Assembly: GCA_964503085.1 (NCBI GenBank)
Contig: CAZCYQ010000036.1
Coordinates: 1 to 35,437, forward strand
Reading direction: 5' to 3'
Source of the DNA: Bin80 sp964503085
Lineage (GTDB): Bacteria; Bacteroidota; Rhodothermia; Rhodothermales; Bin80
Length of the DNA: 35,437 bases
Every line of letters begins with the position of its first letter. Positions within the stretch are counted from its first letter, which is position 1. Below, piece after piece: positions 1 to 8,599 of the stretch. The translations under genes and the position numbers were made by a program. Under the pieces are notes generated by a model. It saw nothing but the letters and a program-made list of their open reading frames with translations, made no database searches and was not told where the DNA came from.

Positions 1-1
1 T

Positions 2-679
2 CTGTGGTCCAGTAAGATGAGTACGAAACTGCCCCGATTAATCAGAGTTTCCTTAGACAAAACATTCCCGCTTGCTGCTACGACACTTGGTTACGCGGAT
101 CTCATTGTTAAGACTCATTCAGTGAAATGTCGACCTAAGAAGACACCATTTACAGATGCACAATTCCCAGCGCTGAAACTCAAGATCACATCTGCAAAGC
201 GGGGAACTCCCCAGGAGCGGGCCTTGAAAGAAGGTAAGACCCCTTTCACTATTGATGTGGATATCTCCTTCAATGAACCACCACTGCACCAAATCCAGAT
301 CATGAAACTAACCGGTGGGCAGGAGTTATTCGCCTACAGCCTGATTGACCTGGTAGCAGAAAAATACCGTGCCATTCTGCAACAGATTCCACGCAGACGA
401 TCTAGACCGCGAGACATCTATGATCTGAGCCGTCTGATCACGCAAGAGAAGATGGATGTTGGCACTCAAGTAAAGATTTTGGTCGCTTTGAAAGAAAAAA
501 GCCGGGCGCGCGGGATTGAGCCAGAACGTGATGCATTTGACGAGCCTGAAATAAGACGGCGATCCAGCGCCAATTGGCAGTCACTGACCTTAGAGGTCGA
601 CGAGGTGCCAGAATTTGATCCTTGCTTCCTGCGTGTTGCTACATTTTACCGGAACTTGCCATGGCCAAATATCTCCTGA
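2..679 (+). CDS. AbiEii/AbiGii-type nucleotidyltransferase, 5' end outside window
   Basis: The reading frame is open to the window edge, so the ATG at 17 is probably internal. The visible 220 residues match the middle and C-terminal part of the AbiEii nucleotidyltransferase toxin family: an FTIDVDISFNEP strand near residue 77, then AYSLIDLVAEKYRAILQQ near 107-124 and the RxRDIYDL segment near 131-137. The N-terminal GS...D-x-D catalytic motif of the family is not seen, so it should lie upstream. In known systems such proteins are toxins of the AbiE type, paired with an AbiEi antitoxin encoded just upstream; that gene would be outside this window. It is on the plus strand, opposite to the conjugation genes. 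The family call is from recognised sequence; toxin activity is inferred. Confidence 0.8.
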   Translation: MWSSKMSTKLPRLIRVSLDKTFPLAATTLGYADLIVKTHSVKCRPKKTPFTDAQFPALKLKITSAKRGTPQERALKEGKTPFTIDVDISFNEPPLHQIQIMKLTGGQELFAYSLIDLVAEKYRAILQQIPRRRSRPRDIYDLSRLITQEKMDVGTQVKILVALKEKSRARGIEPERDAFDEPEIRRRSSANWQSLTLEVDEVPEFDPCFLRVATFYRNLPWPNIS

Positions 680-852
680 GCCTCGTACAAAATCCCTAAA
701 CTGGACGAATTATTGAATTTCACAGGTCTCTTTCTTCTGGTTAGTGCAACAGAAATGTAGGTCAGGTTACAAGCATCGACCGTCGCAGGATTTCTCCTTA
801 GCTTTCATACTTCATTGTGTATTCAGGTTGATCTTGCCGCCTGAATATACAC

Positions 853-1593
853 TCATTCCAGCACTACGGCTACTGCTTCTTCATATTTGTCCGTGGGGCG
901 TCCGAATAGCTTCACGGCATCTGCGGCGCTAAGTTGAATGTCTGGATACGTACTGTATCCCGTACAGTCGTAAGAACCGGTTGCCCTAACTGTGACAGAT
1001 ACATTGTTCTGGGGATTGGTGAGTTCAATTGTGCGATCTCTGAATCCCGAATTCCGACAGACATGAGCTCTGTCGGGCTGAGGTTGATGCGACTCTCCAG
1101 GTGTACCGATTTTTATCAACTCTCCCACATAATGAAAAGGAATGTTATGTCTGTCGGCCAAGAGGCGTAGCTGATTTGCCACCGGAAGATCAGCACATTC
1201 TTTACTCTTCAGGGTTCTTGCTTCTAACGGTTCTTCTGGGATAGGGGAACAAAGATGATCATTCAAAGCAGCTGGTAGCCGCCGATCTGTTATTTGATAG
1301 ATCTGATCGTCTGCTAACCGTGCAATTAATGCATCTCGAAAAGCACGGTCCGTGTAAATGAGTGAGTAAAGCGAATCAAATTTCAACTCACTCTGCACGG
1401 CTTGCATATCTATTTTAGTGCCATCTGATAAAGTGACTGAGAGACTACGCTGGGAGGAATTTGCGAAAAACTGTCCATAAATCACAATACCCACCAAGAA
1501 ACCCACAAGGAGGCCAATGCCCAATGATCCCAGGACCCACTTAATGTTTGCATTTGGTTCTGACTTTTCACCAACCTTTTGGAGAATATTCAT
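853..1593 (-). CDS. Hypothetical single-pass membrane protein, 246 aa
   Basis: I do not recognise a family. The N-terminus (about residues 1-18) is polar, followed by one glycine-rich membrane segment at about 19-43, then a roughly 200-residue domain that should face the periplasm. The soluble part has four cysteines (in LCSP, KECAD, VCRN and YDCTG contexts), which would allow two disulfides if it is exported. The ATG at 1593 places the membrane segment as a signal anchor. It is the last minus-strand gene after virD4 and the small basic protein, so it could belong to the conjugation module as an accessory envelope protein, but nothing in the sequence proves this. Confidence 0.6.
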   Translation of the reverse strand: MNILQKVGEKSEPNANIKWVLGSLGIGLLVGFLVGIVIYGQFFANSSQRSLSVTLSDGTKIDMQAVQSELKFDSLYSLIYTDRAFRDALIARLADDQIYQITDRRLPAALNDHLCSPIPEEPLEARTLKSKECADLPVANQLRLLADRHNIPFHYVGELIKIGTPGESHQPQPDRAHVCRNSGFRDRTIELTNPQNNVSVTVRATGSYDCTGYSTYPDIQLSAADAVKLFGRPTDKYEEAVAVVLE

Positions 1594-1792
1594 ATTGCCG
1601 CTACTAAGCCTTTTCTAAAACTACTCGTAGAAGTTGGAGTTGAGTGGTGTGGATTATGTGAATTGGATCAGCCGCCTTGAATTTCCTACATGACTGATCA
1701 TGTGTCTTCTGTTATTTGACTCAGGCTCAGCCCCTCCGTCGCCGATGACGAATATCCGTGATGGATTAAATCATATCCCGTACGGTCAGTGT

Positions 1793-2089
1793 TTAAGCAC
1801 TGGCGCTGGTACTGGTGCCAATAAGAAAGACCACTGAAGCAAGGGCACGGCACTCTACCAGGTGGCGTGCCTGCACGCCAAGTGTTTCATTAATCTTCTG
1901 GGGATACCATATCAGCGGGTATGCAAATGTATTCAGTTCATTTTCAAAAGCAATTTTTCCACAGAATATCAAAACAAGAGTCACGGGCAACATTTCGAGT
2001 TCTTCCATAATTGCCGCAGGGTAGTAGACGATCTGAACAACCGACTAGTTCAACCTTTCAGTCACAACTGCCACAACAGCAAATATCAT
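1793..2089 (-). pseudogene. Possible small membrane protein gene broken by an amber codon
   Basis: A minus-strand frame begins with ATG at 2089 (MIFAVVAVVTERLN), hits TAG at 2045-2047 as codon 15, and then stays open for about 83 more codons to 1793. The downstream part contains a hydrophobic stretch (MLPVTLVLIFCGKIAF). If the TAG is ignored, the product would be a small protein of about 98 residues with two hydrophobic segments. A shorter product could start at the ATG at 2008 (71 residues). I recognise no family. It follows the 48-aa basic protein gene by about 30 bp on the same strand. Read-through, an unusual start or chance are all possible. Confidence 0.3.
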
Positions 2090-2118
2090 TTCCTGTTTTC
2101 TCCGATTTGATAAACGAA

Positions 2119-2265
2119 CTATTTCCTTTTCTTTCTTTTCTTGGGTGCGCGCTGCGACAGGGCGCTTCCCGCTGCTGTTTTGCTGTTTTTTGAAGTGTTC
2201 TTGCTTTTGAGAACCTTTGAGGCAGCCGAAGCAGCCTTTCTTCCCGTCTTTCTTTGTTTGGCCAT
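2119..2265 (-). CDS. Small lysine/alanine/serine-rich basic protein, 48 aa
   Basis: A short minus-strand gene runs from ATG at 2265 to TAG at 2119-2121. The product begins MAKQRKTGRKAASAASKVL, continues with an alanine/serine/lysine-rich middle and ends in the basic tail APKKRKKRK. About 15 of the 48 residues are Lys or Arg. This composition, and the KTG..AASAASK..L..(K/S)..K.AAGSALSQ pattern, resemble a widespread family of tiny uncharacterised proteins that I know only as hypothetical proteins. The high charge suggests nucleic-acid binding, but that is inference. It lies downstream of virD4, 333 bp away, on the same strand. No clear Shine-Dalgarno sequence precedes it. Confidence 0.65.
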   Translation of the reverse strand: MAKQRKTGRKAASAASKVLKSKNTSKNSKTAAGSALSQRAPKKRKKRK

Positions 2266-2598
2266 AGTCGATAATGGTTTGTTAGTTGAAGTCAATGACC
2301 CAGGAATCCTCCAAGATCATGCCAACGGGGAAAGGTGACAATATGACAGCCCATACCCTAAAAGTGGCATAAAGACTGAGTCATTATTGGTGAATCTGAC
2401 GCTCATTGAACCCGGTCCAATTGGAGATTTGTTATCTATCGGGCTTTTAAGTTTGGGTTCTAGAGTATCAAGAAGATCAAAGCACATTCGTTCGCAAGAG
2501 GTTTTTGTCAAAACCGTCAAATGATACCAGTCCCCTACCCCGTTGCACGATTTAGGTAATATGTAAAGAAAACCATTCCATCAGTAGAGCTGAACAGA
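2266..2598. other. Spacer between virD4 and the 48-aa gene; no supported gene
   Basis: The only open frame of note is 67 codons on the minus strand (2317-2520) starting at TTG. It has no recognisable family, membrane segment or ribosome binding site, and I do not call it. No hairpin followed by a T-run was seen after virD4. Confidence 0.5.
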
Positions 2599-4422
2599 CT
2601 AGCCGACAAAGGGGTTAGCCTGTGCACGGGAGGCAGTTAAGGAATCCTTGTAGTACACTAGCTTATCCGCGACCACAGGCTGGTACGGGCGCACCAGCAA
2701 TAATTGACGGGCAGGATGAAGCCTTCGCAGTTCATCGGGTTTCAGAAGCGGACGACTACTCTCTTCATAGCCTGCGCGCATCCGACCAAGTTTTCGTCCG
2801 ACATCCTTATTCAGCCTGCGCTGCCAGATCGACATTTCCCCTAGGATCTGTGCGATCTTTTGGCTCGTGAACGGATCCTGAATTGCAAAGGTCTGAATAA
2901 CCCCGCAGTTGGCCAAAAAGCTCTCCCATTCGCCGTGATACTCACGCTTAAGTTGTGCCAGATCCTGCAGAATTAGCCACATGGTCAGGCCATAGCCGCC
3001 CCCAAGGGATACCGCCTCCTTGATGTTCTGCATATAGCCTAGATTGGCAAACTCATCCAGAAGGAATACCACACGCTGGTTTACGCTGGGTTTCTTTGCG
3101 GCATCATGTGTGCACGAGTAGTAACAACTGCTAATTATCAGGCGCAACCAGGGCGCAAATGTGCTCAAATATTCCCGGGGAAGAATGATATATACCGTCA
3201 TCTTTCCTCTGCGCAAATCTTCCAGATCGCAGTTCGTACTCGTGAGTACATGCTGCATCCGGGGGCTGCTAAGAAAATGCGTGTGACTCTGCGCCGTCGA
3301 AAAAACACCACTGCGTTCGCGATCAGATTTCTGCTCAATGCGATGAGCACCCTCCCGCACTTGAAGAAGCTTACTCTCTTTCATTGCACACAGTGTTTTT
3401 TCCATGCTGTCACTGCCTTGTGTCAAGAGCTGACGCACTTTGATCAAGTGCCGATCACTCGCGAGCGTTTCATCACTCGCCACATATAGAATGAAGCTGT
3501 AAAGCAATCCTTTTGCTTCGAGCTTCCAGTGAGAATCTTCTGCTCGATGGCCCCTGCCAATGATCATGTCCGCAAGCATCATGGCCGTCTCCACGTAATC
3601 TTTACCCTCGATGTCAATAAAATCCATGGGGTTTAGTGCAGCCGTCTGGGAGCCTCCTTCCTCTATAAGGTCGAATGGATCTAGCGCCACGATTTTTTGC
3701 CGCAAATGATCTCGTCGCCAAGCAGCAGTGACCGCGTAATTCTCTCCCTTTGGGTCTGTGATGAGCATGCTGCCTGTGTAGTTCAGGAGGTTGGGTATTA
3801 CGGTTCCGACCCCCTTCCCGCTGCGTGTCGCCGCTATCGTGATCAGATGTCCATCACCATCGTAGCGCAGATATTCATTATCGATTTTCCCAAGAAGGAG
3901 TCCTTTGGTCGGTTTTTTGAGCGCTTGTGCACTTCCCCATTTTGTGGAACCCTTGGCCAGAGAGAGTTGTGCAGTGGCTCGCAAAATAATCCCGCGTGCC
4001 AGCAGCACGCCAGCAAAGCTGCCAGCAAACAAAGCAAACAATGCCGTTCCCATGAGATCAGGAGCACTCAGCGCATGTGCAAGCGCACGTACAGCGTGAT
4101 GCGGACTATGAATAGGGGCAGCACCTACGGTGCAGGACACGACTATAAGCGGCACTAGAACGGGGCGCATTGTGGGACGAAGTAGCCAGGGAATTGCGAG
4201 TCCTGCTACGCTCAAGAGCATGAGCCTGGTAGCTTCATAAGGCAAGAGAGGAACAGCTGTGGGTGGTCCCCACACGAGCGTCATGATTGCCAGGGTAACC
4301 TGCAGACTCACAAGCGGAAAAAGGACCATGATAAATAATGCTCTCCACGTCCGCAGAGCACTTGGTGCGGACCAGCCGTAAAGACGCTCCTGCATGCTTC
4401 TATCCCGCGTACGGAGCTGCAA
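2599..4422 (-). CDS. virD4: VirD4/TraG-family type IV coupling protein
   Basis: This is the 607-residue coupling ATPase that brings the relaxase-DNA complex to the conjugation channel at the inner membrane. The N-terminal 150 residues hold several membrane segments (about 28-50, 65-80, 87-100 and 122-143). The Walker A motif ATRSGKG is at 198-204, followed by the family's SMLITDPKGE at about 218-227. Walker B VVFLLDEFANLG is at 451-462, with the TraG-type GGGYGL and LILQDLAQL segments after it. Length and motif order fit VirD4/TraG. Its start overlaps the end of virB10 by 23 bp, so the two are probably translated together. It is the last clear gene of the virB9-virB10-virD4 transcription unit. 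Confidence 0.93.
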   Translation of the reverse strand: MQLRTRDRSMQERLYGWSAPSALRTWRALFIMVLFPLVSLQVTLAIMTLVWGPPTAVPLLPYEATRLMLLSVAGLAIPWLLRPTMRPVLVPLIVVSCTVGAAPIHSPHHAVRALAHALSAPDLMGTALFALFAGSFAGVLLARGIILRATAQLSLAKGSTKWGSAQALKKPTKGLLLGKIDNEYLRYDGDGHLITIAATRSGKGVGTVIPNLLNYTGSMLITDPKGENYAVTAAWRRDHLRQKIVALDPFDLIEEGGSQTAALNPMDFIDIEGKDYVETAMMLADMIIGRGHRAEDSHWKLEAKGLLYSFILYVASDETLASDRHLIKVRQLLTQGSDSMEKTLCAMKESKLLQVREGAHRIEQKSDRERSGVFSTAQSHTHFLSSPRMQHVLTSTNCDLEDLRRGKMTVYIILPREYLSTFAPWLRLIISSCYYSCTHDAAKKPSVNQRVVFLLDEFANLGYMQNIKEAVSLGGGYGLTMWLILQDLAQLKREYHGEWESFLANCGVIQTFAIQDPFTSQKIAQILGEMSIWQRRLNKDVGRKLGRMRAGYEESSRPLLKPDELRRLHPARQLLLVRPYQPVVADKLVYYKDSLTASRAQANPFVG

Positions 4423-5356
4423 AGGTCATGTCTTTGGATACATATACGAGAAAACTGTATCCCGGACGAAGAATGAGCACTGGTTGGCGACTTCTGCCAC
4501 GTTCCAGTTTGCCTGACGCCACACGAGAGAGTTCAAGAGCAATGGAACCACCAGCCAGACTGCCAGCCGTCGTCGCCGTGGAAATAGAAGTCGCGCTGCC
4601 AACCAACGCTAAGAGAGCCGCACTGCCAAATCGCTGAACTCGATAGTGTTTTACTTTATCCTGCAAACCACCCTCACCGCTATAATCCACAGCAGGAAGG
4701 CCTGGCAGGTCGCGTGTTTCTCCATTGGGGAAAATCATGCGATTCCATACAATAATGGCCCTCGGTTCCTGACCCGCAAATACCTCCTCCATGGCACCAA
4801 TCAGCTGTGTACCTGGCGGGATTAATAGATGCCGCAGCGTTTTTGAATCTCTTACCGGCCGCGTGACCCGAGCCCTGACAGGACCCGGACGGCCAGTGTG
4901 TATGCCCGTTTCGAGTGCAACCTCTATAACACTTCCTTCCAGGAGCACCAGTTCTTGTTCGCGCTCAATAGTATCCGCGGAGTCCGGCTGGCTACTTTCA
5001 ATCTCGGGAATGGAGACATGCAGGACGCCACGTGCATGCCGTGCTTCATCGTACCTGGACTTGCGCTCATTTGCACGTTCCGGACGCGTAACCTCCGACG
5101 GCTCCCATGGGGTTCGCCGCGGCGCGCGCGGCTCGACTGGTGCTAGCTTCATTGCATCCGTTACCGGTAATGGCGCAAGATCATAGCTTGTGGGAGCCTC
5201 CGGTGAACCTCGCCTGCTGCTGAAAAACAATACCAGCAAAACTCCTGCCAGACTCAGCACTAACGCCAAAATATTGCGTCGCGATAGACGGGCCACAGGC
5301 ACCGGATCGACAAATTCAGAAGCTTCCTGCTCGGGTTCCACTAGCTTCTCGATCAT
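4400..5356 (-). CDS. virB10: VirB10/TrbI-family conjugation channel protein
   Basis: A 318-residue protein with one N-terminal membrane segment at about 29-47, a proline-rich linker, and a C-terminal TrbI/VirB10 beta-barrel domain from about residue 125. Family landmarks include EGSVIEVALETGI, LLIPPGTQLIGA and the late stretch PVLILRPGYSFLVYVSKDM near the C-terminus. VirB10 spans both membranes and couples ATP use at the inner membrane to opening of the outer-membrane pore. The gene overlaps virB9 by 4 bp (ATGA) and virD4 by 23 bp, which shows an operon. It is somewhat short for the family, mainly in the linker. Confidence 0.92.
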   Translation of the reverse strand: MIEKLVEPEQEASEFVDPVPVARLSRRNILALVLSLAGVLLVLFFSSRRGSPEAPTSYDLAPLPVTDAMKLAPVEPRAPRRTPWEPSEVTRPERANERKSRYDEARHARGVLHVSIPEIESSQPDSADTIEREQELVLLEGSVIEVALETGIHTGRPGPVRARVTRPVRDSKTLRHLLIPPGTQLIGAMEEVFAGQEPRAIIVWNRMIFPNGETRDLPGLPAVDYSGEGGLQDKVKHYRVQRFGSAALLALVGSATSISTATTAGSLAGGSIALELSRVASGKLERGRSRQPVLILRPGYSFLVYVSKDMTFAAPYAG

Positions 5357-6243
5357 TTGGATGGGGCCCTGTAGATGTGCAACGCAAGTTGGGTATGCCG
5401 TTTTTTTCTGAACAACCCCTTGCGTGCAATGCCGCCTGTGATAAGCCGCGCCCGCTCAAAAAGTCCATCAACGATGAAATAACCATCACGCACTACATAA
5501 TCGGCCACACGCTCTGCACCGCGTAACCCAATGCTGAGGAGTGGCTGATCCTGTGCATAAGCACTGGCTGGAATCCGTATATACACACGCTCACCATCAT
5601 CAAACACCGCAGTAGGAAGCCACGGAAATCCTTTTTCCGCACGCCAGGTATAGCGATGATTCAAGGCCTGAAGGGACAGGCCTCCCGGCGTATCTGTCTG
5701 CTCATCGGGGCGCACAGATGCGAATTCATGCTTAGCAGGATAGTAGAATCGTATATGACGCGTATACTGACGCTGAGGATTGTACTGGTCGTTCGGTTTA
5801 GTGTACGGTGGGCTGTCCAATGTGATGTGGTACACGCGCTGATCCGTCGAAATGATTAGGTTCGTCGTAATGTTGTGATCAATCGGCTTAACGGAAACGA
5901 TCGCTGTGCCGGCACCTGCACCTGTTGCAGTGTGATCAATCAGCCATCTCTGATCGTCACCGGCAATGATGCTGATGAGATTTTCACCGGCCCGAAGCTC
6001 TACGATGCATGCCCGGAGTACCGTGCAGGTCAACACAGGCTGGTAGATCCCGTACGGATAAATGAGCACATCTGACTGCCGGAGTACGTCAGCCCGTCCT
6101 CCTGTATTGAATTTGGAAACCTGTGCATCAATAGCCGACTGAACCGACCCTGATACGTTTACAATTCGCTCTGGCGCAGGCTGCTGCGCATACGCCAGAA
6201 CACCGCCAGACATGACGATTGTGAGAAGAAGGATTCGCTGCAC
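5353..6243 (-). CDS. virB9: VirB9/TrbG-family outer-membrane channel protein
   Basis: A 296-residue protein with a signal peptide (MQRILLLTIVMSGGVLAYA, cleavage expected before QQPAPE). The N-terminal VirB9 domain includes VLIYPYGIYQPVLTCTVLRACIVEL and RWLIDHTATGAG; the C-terminal domain includes the pattern YTWRAEKGFPWLPTAVFDDGERVYI, typical of TrbG/VirB9, which binds VirB7 and VirB10 in the outer-membrane core complex. No lipoprotein gene (VirB7) is visible beside it. It is the first gene of the virB9-virB10-virD4 block. In standard trb operons it directly follows virB8/trbF, but here about 7.5 kb including the relaxase genes and an IS separates them. Confidence 0.92.
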   Translation of the reverse strand: MQRILLLTIVMSGGVLAYAQQPAPERIVNVSGSVQSAIDAQVSKFNTGGRADVLRQSDVLIYPYGIYQPVLTCTVLRACIVELRAGENLISIIAGDDQRWLIDHTATGAGAGTAIVSVKPIDHNITTNLIISTDQRVYHITLDSPPYTKPNDQYNPQRQYTRHIRFYYPAKHEFASVRPDEQTDTPGGLSLQALNHRYTWRAEKGFPWLPTAVFDDGERVYIRIPASAYAQDQPLLSIGLRGAERVADYVVRDGYFIVDGLFERARLITGGIARKGLFRKKRHTQLALHIYRAPSK

Positions 6244-6940
6244 TTGACTTTACCTGTAGGCTATGTCAATGTACGCGTATGACTTGCTGCTGCAACCGCC
6301 TTCCTGTTACGGATCAGGCAAAATCCGGGAAATATATACAGTAGAGTATGTGCGACATCTAGGGGAGATGTGGGCTTCAATTTGTTCTTGAAACGAGAAC
6401 GTACTGTCTTCGAATTGCGTAGCCGAAGGGTTGGAGGCCGTTGAGCCTCCATGGGAATACCGGACGACGCGGTGGCAGAGCCGAGAATTGGAAAGTGATT
6501 TACTACTTACCTATTAAGCCCTCAACAAGATCAGTTACTAATGGAATGCACTAGGCCTCCAGTTCGCATCAAAGAAGTGAACCATAGGGGGAAGACGATC
6601 ATGCTTAGGGACGGCTCAGTATGAGAAGTTTATTTCTTCGACTCTGTCACATCATCACTGTGGTTACCCCTCACCGAAGTTGTCGTTAAAAGGGAGTGTG
6701 GCACCCCCTACCCTTACACTACCGTGTTGGAGAGGGTAAACTTCGGCCAAAAGGTGCGCGCAAAGAGAGTAGAGTAACGAAACTTTCATCCTGCCTGGCC
6801 CCACATGGATTCAATAATCCCAGAGCAACGCTTTGACAACCGGCCTCGCTGCGAGAACATCTCTGCGCTCCCACAACGCTCCTGAATTTTAACGAGTAGG
6901 AAGGGGTATACAGGAGGTTTATCGCGCGCGGTTGCGCTCT
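6244..6940. other. 700-bp spacer upstream of virB9
   Basis: No convincing gene is present. A 63-codon minus-strand frame (6261-6452) has no ribosome binding site or recognisable domain. The spacer should contain the promoter of virB9-virB10-virD4; I could not assign one. It also holds the nested inverted repeats annotated at 6674-6746. I looked here for the DUF3226/Toprim partner expected after the AAA ATPase and for a VirB7 lipoprotein and found neither. Confidence 0.5.
6674..6746. ncRNA. Candidate structured RNA: three-way junction of inverted repeats
   Basis: An outer 8-bp perfect stem (CCGAAGTT at 6674-6681 with AACTTCGG at 6739-6746) encloses two hairpins: GGG-a-GTG/CAC-CCC at 6692-6707 and TACCCT..ACAC/GTGT..AGGGTA at 6709-6738. 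Together they fold as a compact three-way junction in intergenic DNA. No known RNA family is recognised; there is no hammerhead core. It could also be the end of a decayed mobile element. Confidence 0.3.
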
Positions 6941-8077
6941 CTACCTCACCTCAATATCTTGACTACTCGCAATTTCCAACTCTTCTTCTGTATACTCAAT
7001 CGCTCGTAATTCACCGTTCTCACCTTCCAAACGTATTAGAACACCCTCTGATTCTTCAATCTCACGGGCCGCGCTTGCGAATGCTTTGATACAATCAAAG
7101 CTTTGTGTCGTAGCAAGCACCTGAACGTTATAAGCATGCGCAACCTTAAGAATCATCCTCCAAAACTCGTATTGGACGGAATAATGAAGTCCATTTTCTA
7201 CTTCGTCAAGTATCAGAAAACCATTACGGCTTACAGCCAATGCGAGGCCCGCAGCGAATAAGCGCGTTATTCCATCACCCAGGCTTTTTAAAGGAACCGG
7301 TTGGCTTTGATCACTCATCTTAACTGCAATTCGGCGGCCAGGACTCTGAATCCTCCCCCCACCGTTACCGACTACCGCAATGCGATCAATCTGTTGCCCG
7401 GTAAGCGCGAGTGCTTTCAGAGCAAGGGGCTCTTGTGGGGTTAGGACGACCTTATCCCAGTACCTTGCAAGAACATGATTTTCTGGAAGGCCTGGACCAA
7501 GTGATTCACAGTTGATCGGATCCGGCATATCCCGTTTGCTGGTTTTCATTCGCCTTAGTACTCGGGGTAAACGTCCGATCAAATCATGTCCGACTGAACC
7601 TGAGGACTTAGAGAGCCATGGAAGTACAACTTCTGCGTCGCTGTAGATAACCCTTAGAGCTTGGGTGGCCTCAGGATTAAGCTTTTGGAACAACTCCTGG
7701 TGGGATTCAGGTAAATCTCTTATATCCGCCACTTCAATTTTTAGGCTATCTCGGCTGGAAGCAGGACCGATTAAGATTGGTTGATCGGAAGCAGCTTTTC
7801 TACCAAAGAAGAGAGCCGCGTAATCTAGATACGTCCTACGATCGCGGTCTTCGTCAAGGATTTCAGTGCATTCTCCTCTGGAATAGAGTAATTCTCGAAA
7901 CACACCTTGGTCCCCGAGAGCCGCGTACACGCGCACGGCTTCAAGGACAGTTGTCTTACCGACTCCGTTTAGACCAGCAATCAGGGTGACACGCCCCAAT
8001 TTATTAATCGAAAGCTGACGTATTCCTCGAAAGTTTTTTATTGACAAATCAGGAAGATGCAACCCATCCTTGTGCAT
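6941..8077 (-). CDS. AAA family ATPase (AAA15/RloA-like), orphan
   Basis: A RecF/OLD-like ATPase of about 378 residues. From the chosen ATG at 8077 the protein begins MHKDGLHLPDLSIKNFRGIR, followed by Walker A GLNGVGKTT at about 34-42, an ABC-like signature region (PLKSLGDGITRLFAAGLAL) and Walker B GFLILDEVENGLHYS near 290. It ends with IRLEGENGELRAIEYTEEELEIA..IEVR, a tail typical of AAA ATPases that are usually followed by a DUF3226/Toprim nuclease gene. No such partner follows. The frame extends another 60 codons upstream, but that extension covers a repeat found again at 11169, so I prefer the shorter start. Role in defence or DNA repair is inferred from the family. Confidence 0.8.
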   Translation of the reverse strand: MHKDGLHLPDLSIKNFRGIRQLSINKLGRVTLIAGLNGVGKTTVLEAVRVYAALGDQGVFRELLYSRGECTEILDEDRDRRTYLDYAALFFGRKAASDQPILIGPASSRDSLKIEVADIRDLPESHQELFQKLNPEATQALRVIYSDAEVVLPWLSKSSGSVGHDLIGRLPRVLRRMKTSKRDMPDPINCESLGPGLPENHVLARYWDKVVLTPQEPLALKALALTGQQIDRIAVVGNGGGRIQSPGRRIAVKMSDQSQPVPLKSLGDGITRLFAAGLALAVSRNGFLILDEVENGLHYSVQYEFWRMILKVAHAYNVQVLATTQSFDCIKAFASAAREIEESEGVLIRLEGENGELRAIEYTEEELEIASSQDIEVR

Positions 8078-8123
8078 GTTCAAGACGCCGTACTTTGTGA
8101 GATTCACGAATAACCGCTGGGGC

Positions 8124-8147
8124 ATCAATATTAGTTGGAGCATCCCC
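8124..8147 (+). repeat. 24-bp repeat, copy 1 (partner at 11169-11192)
   Basis: This segment matches 11169-11192 at 21 of 24 positions in the same orientation; both end GCATCCCC and share an ATCAAT.TTAGT core. The two copies lie on opposite sides of the IS21 element and would have been about 370 bp apart before its insertion. Function is unknown. Confidence 0.55.
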
Positions 8148-8356
8148 CTGGTGCTCTCACATAACCGGTTAGCCGATGCAATAATGAACCAAGCCACAAC
8201 CAGCCGAAGATAGTCCAGGAGTAAGGATAAAACCGTCCAGTTACCAACCAATCGCAAAGGAATTACGTGAAGACCCTCATGTCAGTGCCCCGTTCGAGAC
8301 AGCATTGGTTCGCCGACAAAACCAGTAAGGGTGAAAGCTGGAAGGAATAGGTGGCT

Positions 8357-8365
8357 ATTCAGGGA
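8357..8365 (+). repeat. IS21 target-site duplication, left copy
   Basis: ATTCAGGGA lies immediately outside the left TG end of the element and recurs at 11031-11039 directly after the right CA end. The match extends by one further base (T), possibly by chance. IS21-family elements usually make duplications of 4-8 bp, so 9 is slightly long. Confidence 0.8.
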
Positions 8366-8599
8366 TGAGTATTCCGAACGAAGTGAGCCACTGAATACGA
8401 TTGAAGTGAGCCACCAAAACGGACGAAGTGAGCCACTAATCCGATTGAAGTGGGCCACCAATACGAACGAAGTGAGCCACGTTACCCGTCGGCGGATTGG
8501 CCCGTTGGAGTACCTTGATCGGGAGAGTACGCGGCATTTTTCTCAAGACTTTTCAGAAGGCTTAGTCTTCGCAATCCACTTCACAAATTGCGAGGAACT

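Noticed and set aside
2317..2520. 67-codon minus-strand frame between virD4 and the 48-aa gene
   Set aside because: TTG start, no ribosome binding site and no recognisable features.
8078..8257. 60-codon N-terminal extension of the AAA ATPase with a hydrophobic stretch
   Set aside because: The family normally begins just before the first strand; the extension overlaps a non-coding repeat found again at 11169.
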